Of a stretch of DNA of 64,000 nt, positions 43,808-53,341 are shown piece after piece. Under the pieces are notes generated by a model. That model worked only from the letters and a program-made list of their open reading frames with translations. It searched no databases and was not told where the DNA came from. Numbering within the stretch: the first letter of the stretch is position 1; each line of letters begins with the position of its first letter. The position numbers and the translations under genes were made by a program. Source of the DNA: CBDBDZ01 sp965204215. Its GTDB lineage: Bacteria; Pseudomonadota; Gammaproteobacteria; Pseudomonadales; GM7GCV1. Where the stretch lies: contig CBDBDZ010000013.1 in NCBI GenBank assembly GCA_965204215.1, positions 744,001-808,000 of the forward strand, given 5' to 3'.

Positions 43808-44218
43808 ATGAATATCAAAAAAATAATACTTTTTTGTACCTTCGTTTCCATAATTGCTTTGTCCAATGTGGTTACAGCATCAGGATCCGTTTACGGTGGT
43901 GGTTCAAATTTTAATTCTTCATCAAATTTCCCCAGGCCTGTTAACCAGCGCTATGAGCATGGCAAGAGCTTGATAAAAGGCTCAAAATCACCTTATAAAG
44001 GTATGAAACTTTGTATTGATACTAAAACTGAAGAGAATAATCTTCAAAAGTTTAAGGCAAAATATTTAAAAACGTACAAGGAAGGTAAAGCGCAGGCTTT
44101 GGCTCGAGATATTGTTGTTTGCTCTGATAGTCGGAAATTATTAGATGTCATGGAGCGTAACGATGCTGTCAGCGTTTTATACTATTTAAATAAACGCTAT
44201 AAGCTAAAGCTGCAATAA
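43808..44218 (+). CDS. Small secreted protein of unknown function
   Basis: I do not recognise this 136-residue protein. It has a signal peptide (MNIKKIILFCTFVSIIALSN, cleavage near TASGS), a Ser/Asn/Gly-rich stretch (VYGGGSNFNSSSNFPRPVNQ), and then a Lys-rich helical part. Two Cys (LCIDTK and VVCSDS) could form a disulfide in the mature protein. Its last 50 bases overlap the convergent glycosyltransferase gene. The start has only a weak upstream purine stretch, but the signal peptide supports it. Confidence 0.7.
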   Translation: MNIKKIILFCTFVSIIALSNVVTASGSVYGGGSNFNSSSNFPRPVNQRYEHGKSLIKGSKSPYKGMKLCIDTKTEENNLQKFKAKYLKTYKEGKAQALARDIVVCSDSRKLLDVMERNDAVSVLYYLNKRYKLKLQ

Positions 44219-45497
44219 TTAACCCAAATTCGGTCAGTAAAGCCCATTGCGGTATGTGATATAGACTGACTGAATTATCTAAATTTAAATTTAAATTTAA
44301 CGCAGTTAAATACGCAAAAAACAAAGCATAACATGCAATCTGTGTCCAAATTGTTTTGGCAGTAGTATGCATGCAAGCAAACACCAATAGCCATAGTCCG
44401 TACCAAGGGTTAAGTGAGGGTAATATTAATAACATTCCTGCGAAAATGTAATCCAGTCGAATGTTACGATTTTCGTCAAAATTATTTAACCAGTGTAGCC
44501 AGTAAAGTCCATAGATGAGTATTCCAATACCCACAATAAGTATTTTGGCATATTGAAATGGTAGACTGAATTCCAATAGAATAAAATAAACAGGGGCATT
44601 GAATAACCAATTTGTTACCATTGCTTGTAAACCACTATTATTCCAGTATTGTTGTAACCCAAAATTAGTGTCTATCCACAAATAATTGTAAGTTATCAGC
44701 AAGGCGATAATAAAAACAGGAATGGTTGTTTTATAAATATTTGGGCGCAAGAATAATAAAAAAGGTAATGCTAATAATGCAAACAATTTACTACCAACAG
44801 CAAGCGCTAAAACCATTGCGCCTACTTTGTAGCGCTGTTGTCTGAGCATAAGGTAGATGGCTAACACCAAAAAAAACAAAGCTATCACTTCAGTGTGCGC
44901 GCTCATACTAATCTCTTTAATACTCAACGGAGACCATGCGTAGAGTAATACATTTCTTGCGTGAGTCAATTGCAACAGTAATGCGATTAAACCTAAATCT
45001 AACAAGCTGAATAGTATTTGCAACGCGGTGACATCCGCTGGTGTAATCCAATAACCCAGAGCAAAAAATAGTTGACAAATGGGTCCATAGATGGTTTTAA
45101 TTTCAGGGTTGTTGATGGCATCCAATACAGGCTCAAAAATACCTGTGTCACTGTCAAAAAATGCAGAAGGTGGCAGTAGATAAGGGTTGCCAGTGGTGGC
45201 AGTTTGAAAACCATCCCACAAATAGCGGTAGTAGTCGTCTTCAAAAATGGGTTGAGCGCAAATACCGATAATTCGAAATAATATTGCCCCTAGCCACAGA
45301 TACAACATCGGTTGTGTGGTGTTTCTTGAATGATACCAGGCATAGACAACAGAAATAAAACTTATTGTCATTAACAATAAAAAAGAACTCACTTTTATGT
45401 TATGGTGACTAAGATAGGCTGTATAAGAATACGAGGTAGTCAGTATTAATAAACAACAAATTATTTTTCTATTATCAGTAAATAGCGTTTGTATCAT
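44169..45497 (-). CDS. Polytopic glycosyltransferase (GT87/mannosyltransferase-like)
   Basis: The 442-residue membrane protein has about ten or more hydrophobic segments. After the first helices an acidic loop FEDDYYRYLWDGFQTATTGN contains the DDxxRYxWDG pattern used as catalytic region in lipid-phosphate-sugar dependent transferases of the DUF2029/GT87 type. It continues NPYLLPPSAF. A later LLPSLNPWYGLWLL segment fits the family's conserved hydrophobic loop. It probably moves a sugar from a polyprenyl carrier to a lipid or glycan outside the membrane. It is divergent from the GT2 gene with overlapping 5' ends and convergent with the small secreted protein. Confidence 0.85.
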   Translation of the reverse strand: MIQTLFTDNRKIICCLLILTTSYSYTAYLSHHNIKVSSFLLLMTISFISVVYAWYHSRNTTQPMLYLWLGAILFRIIGICAQPIFEDDYYRYLWDGFQTATTGNPYLLPPSAFFDSDTGIFEPVLDAINNPEIKTIYGPICQLFFALGYWITPADVTALQILFSLLDLGLIALLLQLTHARNVLLYAWSPLSIKEISMSAHTEVIALFFLVLAIYLMLRQQRYKVGAMVLALAVGSKLFALLALPFLLFLRPNIYKTTIPVFIIALLITYNYLWIDTNFGLQQYWNNSGLQAMVTNWLFNAPVYFILLEFSLPFQYAKILIVGIGILIYGLYWLHWLNNFDENRNIRLDYIFAGMLLILPSLNPWYGLWLLVFACMHTTAKTIWTQIACYALFFAYLTALNLNLNLDNSVSLYHIPQWALLTEFGLIIAALAYSVYLNSIKR

Positions 45498-46211
45498 AAT
45501 TTAACGATAGGGGTAGCAATACCCGCTTTTAATGAAGAGAACAATATTGGTACTATTGTAACCTGCTTAAAGCAATTATCTGACAACAATAAAAAGTTGA
45601 TAGATAAAATAGTGGTTTGTGACAATGTATCAACTGACAAAACGGCGTCTGTTGCTACAGACTCTGGTGCTTTGGTGGTTTATGAAAGTTATAAAGGTTA
45701 TGGTGCTGCTTGCTTGCAAGCCATTAAACACCTTGATGATGTAGACATTATTGTGTTTGTCGATGCTGACCAGTCTGTAGTACTGGAGGAAATAACAAGG
45801 TTGCTCAAGCATTTTGAGAAAATGGAAGTGGACCTGGTTGTAGGTTCGAGACTGGTTGATAAAAAGCTGGCGTCCAATGTGATGAGTTTGCCTCAACGCT
45901 TTGGCAATCAATTAGCCAGTTGGTTGTTCAAGTATTTATGCCGTTTTCATATTAGTGATTTAGGTCCTTTCAGAGCCATTAAAACCAGTTCGTTGAAACA
46001 GTTAAGAATGCAGGATAAGCGCTTTGGCTGGACTGTGGAAATGCAACTCAAAGCTTTGCAATGTAATATGAATGTTGTAGAAGAACCTGTCAGTTGTATG
46101 CCGCGGCAAGGAAAGTCAAAAATAAGTGGCACGGTTAAAGGAGTGATTGGTGCAGCAATAGGAATTATCGGTACGATTATTTATCTTTACATTAAACCTT
46201 TTAAAAAGTAG
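45489..46211 (+). CDS. Family 2 glycosyltransferase (dolichyl-phosphate sugar synthase type)
   Basis: A 240-residue GT-A fold enzyme. It opens LTIGVAIPAFNEENNIGTIV, carries IVCDNVSTDKTASVA and the metal-binding IIVFVDADQSVVLEEI, and has the acceptor region HISDLGPFRAIKTSSLKQL and KRFGWTVEMQLKAL. It probably makes polyprenyl-phosphate sugar for the neighbouring GT87-like enzyme. The C-terminus has one hydrophobic helix (IGAAIGIIGTIIYLYI). The start is TTG at 45489, nine bases into the divergent gene, so each gene's promoter must lie inside the other's coding region. No better downstream start precedes the IPAFNEE motif. Confidence 0.87.
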   Translation: MYHNLTIGVAIPAFNEENNIGTIVTCLKQLSDNNKKLIDKIVVCDNVSTDKTASVATDSGALVVYESYKGYGAACLQAIKHLDDVDIIVFVDADQSVVLEEITRLLKHFEKMEVDLVVGSRLVDKKLASNVMSLPQRFGNQLASWLFKYLCRFHISDLGPFRAIKTSSLKQLRMQDKRFGWTVEMQLKALQCNMNVVEEPVSCMPRQGKSKISGTVKGVIGAAIGIIGTIIYLYIKPFKK

Positions 46212-46263
46212 ACTTTCGCACTGTTTTAAGGTTTAATGCGCGCCCTCGAAAAGATGACAATTC

Positions 46264-46340
<77 letters not shown>

Positions 46341-46378
46341 ATTGAATTGATTTTGAGTGATACTATCCTGTATCAAGC

Positions 46379-46404
46379 GACCATTACCTATTAGTGTAAT
46401 GGTC
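46379..46404 (+). terminator. Hairpin after tRNA-Val, before thrS
   Basis: GACCATTAC and GTAATGGTC form a perfect nine-base-pair stem with an eight-base loop, followed by TTGTTT. It may end the tRNA transcript or serve as a leader structure for thrS, whose start is 47 bases further on. The thrS leaders of Enterobacteria are translationally autoregulated, but the stem is not an obvious tRNA-Thr mimic. Confidence 0.55.
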
Positions 46405-46450
46405 TTGTTTAACATGTGATCCGTTGTATGGACCACCACTGAGAAAAATT

Positions 46451-48364
46451 ATGCCACAAATCACGTTGCCAGATGGTTCAGTAAGGAGTTTTGAAAATCC
46501 TGTTACCGTTTATGATGTAGCTGCCGATATTGGTCTCGGGCTTGCTAAGGCGGCTATTGCAGGTAAGGTCGATGGTGCGGAAGTGGATACCAGTTTTGTT
46601 ATAAAAAATGATGCCAATGTCAGTTTATTGACAGAGCGCGATGAAAGCGCGCTGGAAATTATCAGGCATTCCACAGCGCATTTATTGGCAATGGCTACCC
46701 AGCAACTGTTTCCTGATACACAAGTCACCATAGGCCCTGTTATTGAAGATGGTTTTTACTATGACTTTGCATCAGACCATCCTTTTACTACGGAAGATTT
46801 AGAGAGAATTGAAAAGCGTATGCAGGAAATTGCCAGTCAGGGCGTTGATGTAGAGCGCTTTGTGTTTAGCAGAGAAGAAGCAATAGCTACTTTTGCCAAC
46901 ATGGGCGAAGATTATAAGGTGCAAATTATTCGCGAATTGCCCGAAGACGAGGAAATTTCAGTATATAAACAAGGGGAGTGGATGGATTTGTGTAGAGGGC
47001 CTCATGTGCCGAATACGCGGTTTTTAAAAGCTTTTAAATTAATGCGTGTATCTGGCGCCTATTGGCGTGGAGATTCTAATAATCAGATGTTGCAGCGCAT
47101 TTACGGCACGGCCTGGAGCAATAAGAAAGACCTTAAAGCCTATTTACACCAGCTAGCGGAAGCTGAAAAGCGCGACCACCGCAAAATTGGTAAAAAACTG
47201 TCACTGTTTCATATTCAGGAAGAAGCGCCTGGCATGATATTTTGGCATCCTCGCGGCTGGAGTATTTACTCAAAACTTGAACAATATATGCGCGATATTC
47301 AAAATGCCAATGGTTACCATGAAGTTAAAACGCCAATGGTGGTAGAAAATACTTTGTGGAAAAAATCAGGTCATTGGGATAAGTTTCGAGAAAATATGTT
47401 TGTGGTAAGTTCCGAGTCGCGCGATTTTGCAGTAAAGCCCATGAATTGCCCTTGTCATGTTCAGGTTTATAACCAGGGCTTGCACAGTTATCGAGATTTG
47501 CCTATGCGTCTTGCTGAATTTGGTAGTTGCCATCGCAATGAATTATCGGGTGCATTGCAAGGCTTAATGCGAGTAAGGGGATTTGTGCAAGACGATGGGC
47601 ATATTTTTTGTACTGAGGAACAAATTCAATCAGAAGTTTCCAATTTTATTGACTTGGTTTACAAAGTTTATGCTGATTTTGGATTCACCGATGTCATTAT
47701 CAAGTTATCTACCAGACCAGAAAAACGTGTGGGAAGCGATGCCATTTGGGATAAGTCAGAAGTCGCATTAGCACAAGCGTTAAATGATAAAGCTATTGGT
47801 TTTGAATATTTGCCAGGAGAAGGTGCGTTCTACGGACCTAAAATAGAATTTTCATTAAAAGATTGTATCGGTCGAGTATGGCAATGCGGTACAATTCAAG
47901 TCGACTTTTCAATGCCTGAGAGACTCGAAGCGCAGTATGTTGACGCTAACGGTGAACGTCAGATTCCCGTTATGTTGCACCGTGCTATTTTAGGTTCGTT
48001 TGAGCGTTTTATCGGTATTTTAATAGAAGATACTGAAGGTTCATTGCCCGCTTGGCTTGCGCCAGTTCAAGCCATTGTCATGAACATAACTCATTCGCAG
48101 GGGCAATATTGCGAAAAAGTGGTTGATTTACTGAAAAATAATGGGTTTAGAGTTGAATCTGACTTGAGAAATGAAAAAATCGGCTTTAAAATCCGCGAGC
48201 ATACAATTTCGCGTATTCCCTATCTATTAATTGTAGGAGATAAAGAGATAGAAAATAACACTGTCAGTGTACGAACCCGTAGTGGTGAAGATCTGGGCAG
48301 TTATAGTGTAGAGCAGTTTTCAGCACTTCTTAACGACCTTGAGGGTCGTAAGGGAAGGGCTTAA
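46451..48364 (+). CDS. thrS: Threonine--tRNA ligase
   Basis: The 637-residue enzyme has all standard parts: an N-terminal TGS domain (MPQITLPDGSVRSFENPVTV), the editing domain with HSTAHLLAMATQQLF and the CRGPHVPNTRFLKAF block, the class II catalytic core with motif KPMNCPCHVQVY that provides the zinc-binding Cys, RVRGFVQDDGHIFC, and the anticodon-binding domain ending IPYLLIVGDKEIENNTVSVR. The start at 46451 gives the usual N-terminus; a longer frame from 46424 adds nine unrelated residues. It heads the translation block thrS-infC-rpmI-rplT. Confidence 0.98.
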   Translation: MPQITLPDGSVRSFENPVTVYDVAADIGLGLAKAAIAGKVDGAEVDTSFVIKNDANVSLLTERDESALEIIRHSTAHLLAMATQQLFPDTQVTIGPVIEDGFYYDFASDHPFTTEDLERIEKRMQEIASQGVDVERFVFSREEAIATFANMGEDYKVQIIRELPEDEEISVYKQGEWMDLCRGPHVPNTRFLKAFKLMRVSGAYWRGDSNNQMLQRIYGTAWSNKKDLKAYLHQLAEAEKRDHRKIGKKLSLFHIQEEAPGMIFWHPRGWSIYSKLEQYMRDIQNANGYHEVKTPMVVENTLWKKSGHWDKFRENMFVVSSESRDFAVKPMNCPCHVQVYNQGLHSYRDLPMRLAEFGSCHRNELSGALQGLMRVRGFVQDDGHIFCTEEQIQSEVSNFIDLVYKVYADFGFTDVIIKLSTRPEKRVGSDAIWDKSEVALAQALNDKAIGFEYLPGEGAFYGPKIEFSLKDCIGRVWQCGTIQVDFSMPERLEAQYVDANGERQIPVMLHRAILGSFERFIGILIEDTEGSLPAWLAPVQAIVMNITHSQGQYCEKVVDLLKNNGFRVESDLRNEKIGFKIREHTISRIPYLLIVGDKEIENNTVSVRTRSGEDLGSYSVEQFSALLNDLEGRKGRA

Positions 48365-48404
48365 AACAGTAACAATTTTAAACTAATGTAAAGAGCAGCA
48401 TAAC

Positions 48405-48929
48405 ATCAGCAAAGACAAAAAGCTTTTAATTAACGATGAAATAACCGCATCTATGGTGCGCTTGGTTTCAACAGATGGGGAACAGTTAGGTATAGTTACT
48501 TTGGATGATGCGCTGAAAAAAGCGAAGTCTCAATTGTTAGATTTGGTTGAAATTGCTCCGCAATCGAAACCACCAGTATGCAAAATATTAGACTATGGCA
48601 AGCATGTTTTTGAAGCCAAGAAACAAAAAGCGGCTTCAAAGAAAAAACAAAAGCAAACCCAGGTCAAAGAAATCAAGTTCCGTCCAGGAACTGATATAGG
48701 GGATTATCAGGTCAAACTACGCAACCTGATACGTTTCCTGGAAGCGGGCGATAAAGTGAAGATAACTCTTCGCTTCAGAGGTCGCGAAATGGCGCATCAA
48801 GATCTTGGTATGGAAATGCTTACGCGCGTCCGTGAAGATCTTTCTGAAATAGCCAATGTTGAGCACGAACCTAAAATGGAGGGTCGTCAGTTAATATTGA
48901 TTATGGCGCCTAAAAGCAAGAAAAGATAA
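48405..48929 (+). CDS. infC: Translation initiation factor IF-3, ATC start
   Basis: The conserved IF-3 N-terminus continues upstream of the first ATG (48453) as ISKDKKLLINDEITASMVRL, beginning with ATC at 48405. An AAAGAG element lies about nine bases upstream. An in-frame TAA at 48384 blocks longer starts and no ATG, GTG or TTG occurs in that interval. In E. coli infC starts with AUU and IF-3 represses its own translation by rejecting non-standard starts; AUC here would serve the same feedback. The 174-residue product has PPVCKILDYGKHVFEAKKQK, the linker KKKQKQTQVKEIKFRPG and the C-terminal IILRFRGR-like KITLRFRGREMAHQDLGMEM. Confidence 0.93.
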   Translation: MSKDKKLLINDEITASMVRLVSTDGEQLGIVTLDDALKKAKSQLLDLVEIAPQSKPPVCKILDYGKHVFEAKKQKAASKKKQKQTQVKEIKFRPGTDIGDYQVKLRNLIRFLEAGDKVKITLRFRGREMAHQDLGMEMLTRVREDLSEIANVEHEPKMEGRQLILIMAPKSKKR

Positions 48930-49014
48930 TGAGTTTTTATTTAATCTTGTTTTAGCGCTTTTCGATAACTTTCGAAAAGTTAATTATTAATGTAACGAAT
49001 GCGAGTTTACAATT

Positions 49015-49209
49015 ATGCCAAAGGCTAAAGTCCATAGCGGGGCAGCAAAACGCTTTAAAAAAACAGCTGCAGGGTACAAGCACAAACGTGCTTTCAAAAG
49101 CCACATCCTCACTAAAATGACCACTAAGCGCAAGCGTCAATTACGCGGTACGCAAATTCTTAATGCGTCAGATACCATCCATGTTAAACGTATGCTGAGG
49201 GCTAATTAA
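49015..49209 (+). CDS. rpmI: Ribosomal protein bL35
   Basis: A 64-residue basic protein with the full family pattern: KVHSGAAKRFKKTAAGYKHK at the start, SHILTKMTTKRKRQLRGT in the middle and VKRMLRAN at the end. It is a component of the 50S subunit. It lies between infC and rplT, the standard order, one base before rplT. In E. coli this operon is repressed by L20 binding the leader; the 85 bases after infC are too short to show the full pseudoknot clearly. Confidence 0.98.
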   Translation: MPKAKVHSGAAKRFKKTAAGYKHKRAFKSHILTKMTTKRKRQLRGTQILNASDTIHVKRMLRAN

Positions 49210-49210
49210 G

Positions 49211-49564
49211 ATGGCAAGAGTTAAATCGGGGGTTACTGCCCACAAGCGCCACAAGAAAGTTTTAAAACAAGCCAAAGGTTATTATGGAGCGCGTAGCCGT
49301 AATTACCGTACAGCTATACAGGCTGTTACAAAAGCGGGTCAATATGCTTATCGCGATCGCAAAGTGAAAAAGCGTACCTTTCGCCAATTGTGGATTGCGC
49401 GTATTAATGCTGCGACTCGAGAACTGGATATCACTTATAGTCAATTTATTGCAGGCATGAAAAAAGCGGGAATTGAATTGGATAGAAAAGTGTTATCCGA
49501 TTTGGCTATTCATGATAAACCAGCTTTTGCAGCTATTGTCGAACAGGCTAAAAAAGCCCTTTAA
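49211..49564 (+). CDS. rplT: Ribosomal protein bL20
   Basis: A 117-residue basic protein with ARVKSGVTAHKRHKKVLKQA, the GYYGARSRNYRTA segment and LWIARINAATRELDITYSQF, which are standard for L20. It acts early in 50S assembly and represses its own operon in E. coli. It starts one base after rpmI stops. A MITE-1 copy lies between it and pheS, which in most relatives follows closely. Confidence 0.98.
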   Translation: MARVKSGVTAHKRHKKVLKQAKGYYGARSRNYRTAIQAVTKAGQYAYRDRKVKKRTFRQLWIARINAATRELDITYSQFIAGMKKAGIELDRKVLSDLAIHDKPAFAAIVEQAKKAL

Positions 49565-49628
49565 TTATCTGTTGTAACGGGTAGGGACATACTTTAGTGT
49601 GGCTTCTTTTGGTCTGACTTTTGTTAAA

Positions 49629-49802
49629 CCCAGATTATGCATTAGACTTCGTAATGAATACAAAAATGGCAATGAAAACAGGTGCTCGCGCAAGAACAAT
49701 AAACGCAGGCATAGCCACCCTATGGTGAGTATTATTTTTCGAGCAAGCGCTTGTTTTTGAAGTCATTATTGTGTGTAATAGATTTCTAATGCATAATTTG
49801 GG
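49629..49802. mobile_element. MITE-1 copy C (174 bp)
   Basis: Terminal repeats CCCAGATTATGCATTAGA and, inverted, CCCAAATTATGCATTAGA. The 5-bp target duplication is TTAAA (49624-49628 and 49803-49807). It differs from copy A at three positions, so the two moved recently or from a common source. It sits 60 bases upstream of the pheS start and could change transcription into pheST. Confidence 0.93.
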
Positions 49803-49861
49803 TTAAAGTCAGGCTAAAACCTGGCATCTTATAGAATTAGTGTTTATTGCATTGAGATTAT

Positions 49862-50884
49862 ATGAGCGATATTGAAACCATTGCACAAAAATTATTGGAG
49901 CGCGTCAATAACGCGACAACAATAAAGGAATTAGAGTTAGAACGAGTTAACGCATTAGGAAAAAAGGGCGAGCTAACTCAACGCTTAAAGCAATTAGGGC
50001 AACTTGATAGCGAACAACGTCCCATCGTTGGTGCACAAATTAATAAAGTCAAACAAGCTGTACAAGAAGCACTGGAACAGCGTAGACAAATCTTGGGTGC
50101 CAAAGCCTTGAAAACTCAGCTGCAAATGCAGTCTATTGATGTCACTCTGCCAGGAAGGTCAACTCCTAAAGGCAGTTATCACCTCGTTTCACAAACCATT
50201 CAACGCATTAACGACTATTTTGTCAAATTGGGCTTTAACATTGAAAGCGGGCCTGAAATTGAAGACGATTTTCATAATTTTGAAGCGTTAAATATACCAG
50301 CACATCACCCTGCAAGGGCAATGCACGACACTTTCTATATTAACGAAAAACATGTGCTGCGCACTCATACATCACCAGTACAAATCCGCACCATGCAAAG
50401 TGCCGTTCAAAATAACGACCTACCTATTCATATTATTTGTCCAGGTAAAGTCTACCGACGTGATTCCGATATTACTCATACACCAATGTTTCACCAAATA
50501 GAAGGTTTAGTTGTGAGTGAAAATATCACCATGGGACATTTAAAATATACGTTGATTGAATTTTTAAAATATTATTTTGAAGCCGATTTAGAAGTGCGTT
50601 TTCGCCCTTCCTATTTTCCATTTACTGAACCATCGGCAGAAGTGGATGTACAATGCCAAAATTGTAAAGGCACAGGTTGCCGTATATGCTCGTATACTGG
50701 CTGGCTTGAAGTGCTGGGTTGTGGCATGGTGCACCCCAATGTTTTTAAAGCTTGTGGCGTTGATAATTCTTACAATGGTTTTGCTTTTGGGTTAGGTATC
50801 GAACGGCTGGCAATGTTGCGCCATGGTGTTTCAGATTTGCGTATGCTTTTTGAAAACGATACGCGTTTTCTTAAACAATTTTAA
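49862..50884 (+). CDS. pheS: Phenylalanine--tRNA ligase alpha subunit
   Basis: The 340-residue protein has the N-terminal coiled coil (about 1-85, with LGKKGELTQRLKQLGQLD), the class II core with GSYHLVSQTIQRINDYF, GPEIEDDFHNFEALNIP, LRTHTSPVQIRTM and MFHQIEGLVV, and the C-terminal GLGIERLAMLRHGVSDLR. It pairs with PheT to form the heterotetramer. Length and motifs are normal. It is followed after 15 bases by pheT. Confidence 0.98.
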   Translation: MSDIETIAQKLLERVNNATTIKELELERVNALGKKGELTQRLKQLGQLDSEQRPIVGAQINKVKQAVQEALEQRRQILGAKALKTQLQMQSIDVTLPGRSTPKGSYHLVSQTIQRINDYFVKLGFNIESGPEIEDDFHNFEALNIPAHHPARAMHDTFYINEKHVLRTHTSPVQIRTMQSAVQNNDLPIHIICPGKVYRRDSDITHTPMFHQIEGLVVSENITMGHLKYTLIEFLKYYFEADLEVRFRPSYFPFTEPSAEVDVQCQNCKGTGCRICSYTGWLEVLGCGMVHPNVFKACGVDNSYNGFAFGLGIERLAMLRHGVSDLRMLFENDTRFLKQF

Positions 50885-50899
50885 AAGGAGTTAAGAATT

Positions 50900-53293
50900 A
50901 TGAAATTTAATGAAAAATGGTTGCGGGAATGGGTAAGCCCTGCCGTAGATACTGATACTTTAGTATCACAATTAACAATGTTAGGATTGGAAGTTGATGG
51001 TGTTGAAAGCATCAGTTATCCTTTTAGCAACGTGATTGTTGCACAAATTGACAGTATAGCAAAGCACCCCGATGCCGATAAATTAAAGGTTTGTCAAGTC
51101 AATACAGGCAGTGGAATTTGTCAAATTGTCTGTGGTGCACCCAATGTATACGAGGGTATGCATGTTCCGTTAGCTTTGCCTGGAGCTGTTTTAGGAGAAG
51201 AAGGGAATTCATTTAAAATCAAAAAATCCAAACTTCGTGGTGTGGCATCTGAAGGTATGTTGTGCGGGGCAGGTGAATTAGGTTTTGCCGATAAGGTTGA
51301 TGGACTTTGGGATTTTGGTGAAAGCCTTGAATCCAGACAACAATTGGGAATGGTACTGGAAGATTATCTGCAACTTGACGACAACATTATTGAAGTAGAT
51401 TTAACACCTAATCGCGGTGATTGTTTAAGTTTAAGGGGTATTGCCAGGGAAGTGGGTACGCTTAATCAAACCAGTTTTCAAATGCCATTTGAACAGCCCA
51501 TTATTGAACCTACAATTTCACAACAATCCTTAAATATTGAATTAGATGCTGGGTATGCTTGTAGTCGTTATATAGGTAGATATATCCAAGGAGTTAATAT
51601 CAATGCCCAAACACCGAAATGGATGGAGGACAAATTAAAACATGCTGGCGTGCGGTGTCATGATCCTATTATCGATGTAACTAACTATGTGTTGTTGGAG
51701 TTGGGTCAGCCCATGCATGCCTTTGATGCCGACAAACTAAGCTCCGAGCATATTGTAGTGCGTTGGGCAAAAGATAATGAATGGCTGACGACTTTAGATG
51801 GCAAGAAATTGCAAATTGAAACCAATACATTAGTCATAGCAGACAAAAATAAGCCGATTGCACTGGCAGGTGTTATGGGAGGATTGGAGACAGCAGTATC
51901 TGAAACTACCACCAATATTGTATTTGAAAGTGCTTTTTTTCACCCTTTGGCTATTGCAGGAAGAGCAAGGCAATACGGGTTGCACACTGATGCATCGCAT
52001 CGTTTTGAGCGCGGTGTCGACCCTGATATTACGGAGTTGGCAATAGAGCGAGCCACTCAATTACTTATTGAAATTGCAGGTGGAGAAGCAGGTAAGTTAT
52101 ATGATGAAATTAATAGTCATCACCAACAAATATTAGAAAAACCTGGCATTGAATTTAAAATTGAAGAAGTAGAAAAACAGTTAGGCTGTCAAATTCAGAC
52201 AGAGCAGTTTGAACAATGGTTTACAGATTTAGGCTTTACCGTAGATAAGCAAAGTGCTCAATGGGTTATTACTCCGCCGAGCTGGCGTTTTGATATTGAA
52301 CAGCCAGAAGATCTGATTGAAGAAGTGGCAAGACTCTATGGCTACAACCACTTGCCTCTGCAACCGCTCCCTGCGATAAAAGACAGTCAATCGCGCGTCG
52401 TTAACAGCGAACAGCAATACCGCCAGCAAATGGTTGCAGCTGGTTTTAATGAAATTATCAGCTATAGCTTTATCAGTCCCGATATCAGCATTATTTTTGG
52501 AGGGAAAAACGATTCGATTACTGTCCAAAATCCATTGGCAGAAGACATGAGCATTATGCGTCATTCGTTAATTCCTGGGCTGGTAACGACGGCGCGCTAT
52601 AATTTGAATCGACAGCTAGTTGATTTGAAATTGTTTGAAATTGGTCAGTGCTTTAGCAAGTTAGAGGAAAGTTTCACTTACACCAATCATATTGCTGGTT
52701 TATGGGCAGGCTCAAGAACACTTGAGCATTGGGATGGAAAGCAACAAGCTGTTGACTTTTATGATATCAAAGGTCAGCTTGAGAGTTTATTAGATGGTTT
52801 TATAACCTATCAAACAACTGATAGCGATAGCGTTTATCACCCTGGTCAATGTGCAAAGGTATTAATGAATGGTAAAGACATAGGACGAGTCGGTGCGATA
52901 CATCCCAAAGTTTTAAAGGATTTGGATATTTCCCAGCCACTTTATTGTTTTGAAATTAATTTATTTGAAGTTGATGCAGTGAATGTTATCAAACAATATG
53001 CACCGATATCAGCATTCCCTTTGATTAGGCGTGACGTGGCATTTGAAATCGCTGAAAGTATAAATGTTCAAGCTGTTTTTGATAAAATTGACGAGCGTAG
53101 GCCACGTACATTAAATTCAATCAATGTATTTGATATTTATAAAGGAAAAGGTATTGCCGAGGGTCATAAAAGTGTTGCACTTAGCTTGATTTTTGGCAGC
53201 GATAAAAAGACACTAACGGATGAAGAGGTGCAAAAGCAAACTAATTTGATTGTTGATTGGTTAAAACAGCAATTCGACATTGTAATGCGATAA
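50900..53293 (+). CDS. pheT: Phenylalanine--tRNA ligase beta subunit
   Basis: A 797-residue protein. The order is an N-terminal tRNA-binding OB fold (VIVAQIDSIAKHPDADKLKV), the B3/B4 editing domain with IDVTNYVLLELGQPMHAFDA, the B5 domain (about 400-475) with IEEVARLYGYNHLP, a catalytic-like core, and the C-terminal ferredoxin-fold anticodon-binding domain (PISAFPLIRRDVAFEI to the end). AAGGAG precedes the ATG. It is a standard full-length bacterial beta subunit. Confidence 0.98.
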   Translation: MKFNEKWLREWVSPAVDTDTLVSQLTMLGLEVDGVESISYPFSNVIVAQIDSIAKHPDADKLKVCQVNTGSGICQIVCGAPNVYEGMHVPLALPGAVLGEEGNSFKIKKSKLRGVASEGMLCGAGELGFADKVDGLWDFGESLESRQQLGMVLEDYLQLDDNIIEVDLTPNRGDCLSLRGIAREVGTLNQTSFQMPFEQPIIEPTISQQSLNIELDAGYACSRYIGRYIQGVNINAQTPKWMEDKLKHAGVRCHDPIIDVTNYVLLELGQPMHAFDADKLSSEHIVVRWAKDNEWLTTLDGKKLQIETNTLVIADKNKPIALAGVMGGLETAVSETTTNIVFESAFFHPLAIAGRARQYGLHTDASHRFERGVDPDITELAIERATQLLIEIAGGEAGKLYDEINSHHQQILEKPGIEFKIEEVEKQLGCQIQTEQFEQWFTDLGFTVDKQSAQWVITPPSWRFDIEQPEDLIEEVARLYGYNHLPLQPLPAIKDSQSRVVNSEQQYRQQMVAAGFNEIISYSFISPDISIIFGGKNDSITVQNPLAEDMSIMRHSLIPGLVTTARYNLNRQLVDLKLFEIGQCFSKLEESFTYTNHIAGLWAGSRTLEHWDGKQQAVDFYDIKGQLESLLDGFITYQTTDSDSVYHPGQCAKVLMNGKDIGRVGAIHPKVLKDLDISQPLYCFEINLFEVDAVNVIKQYAPISAFPLIRRDVAFEIAESINVQAVFDKIDERRPRTLNSINVFDIYKGKGIAEGHKSVALSLIFGSDKKTLTDEEVQKQTNLIVDWLKQQFDIVMR

Positions 53294-53341
53294 TAAATCT
53301 TGCATAATTAATGCCGACTATGATGACTTTGAGAATAAAAT

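Noticed and set aside
44169..44218. Overlap of two convergent genes as evidence against one of them
   Set aside because: Both have strong features (signal peptide; GT87-like motifs), and short 3' overlaps are common.
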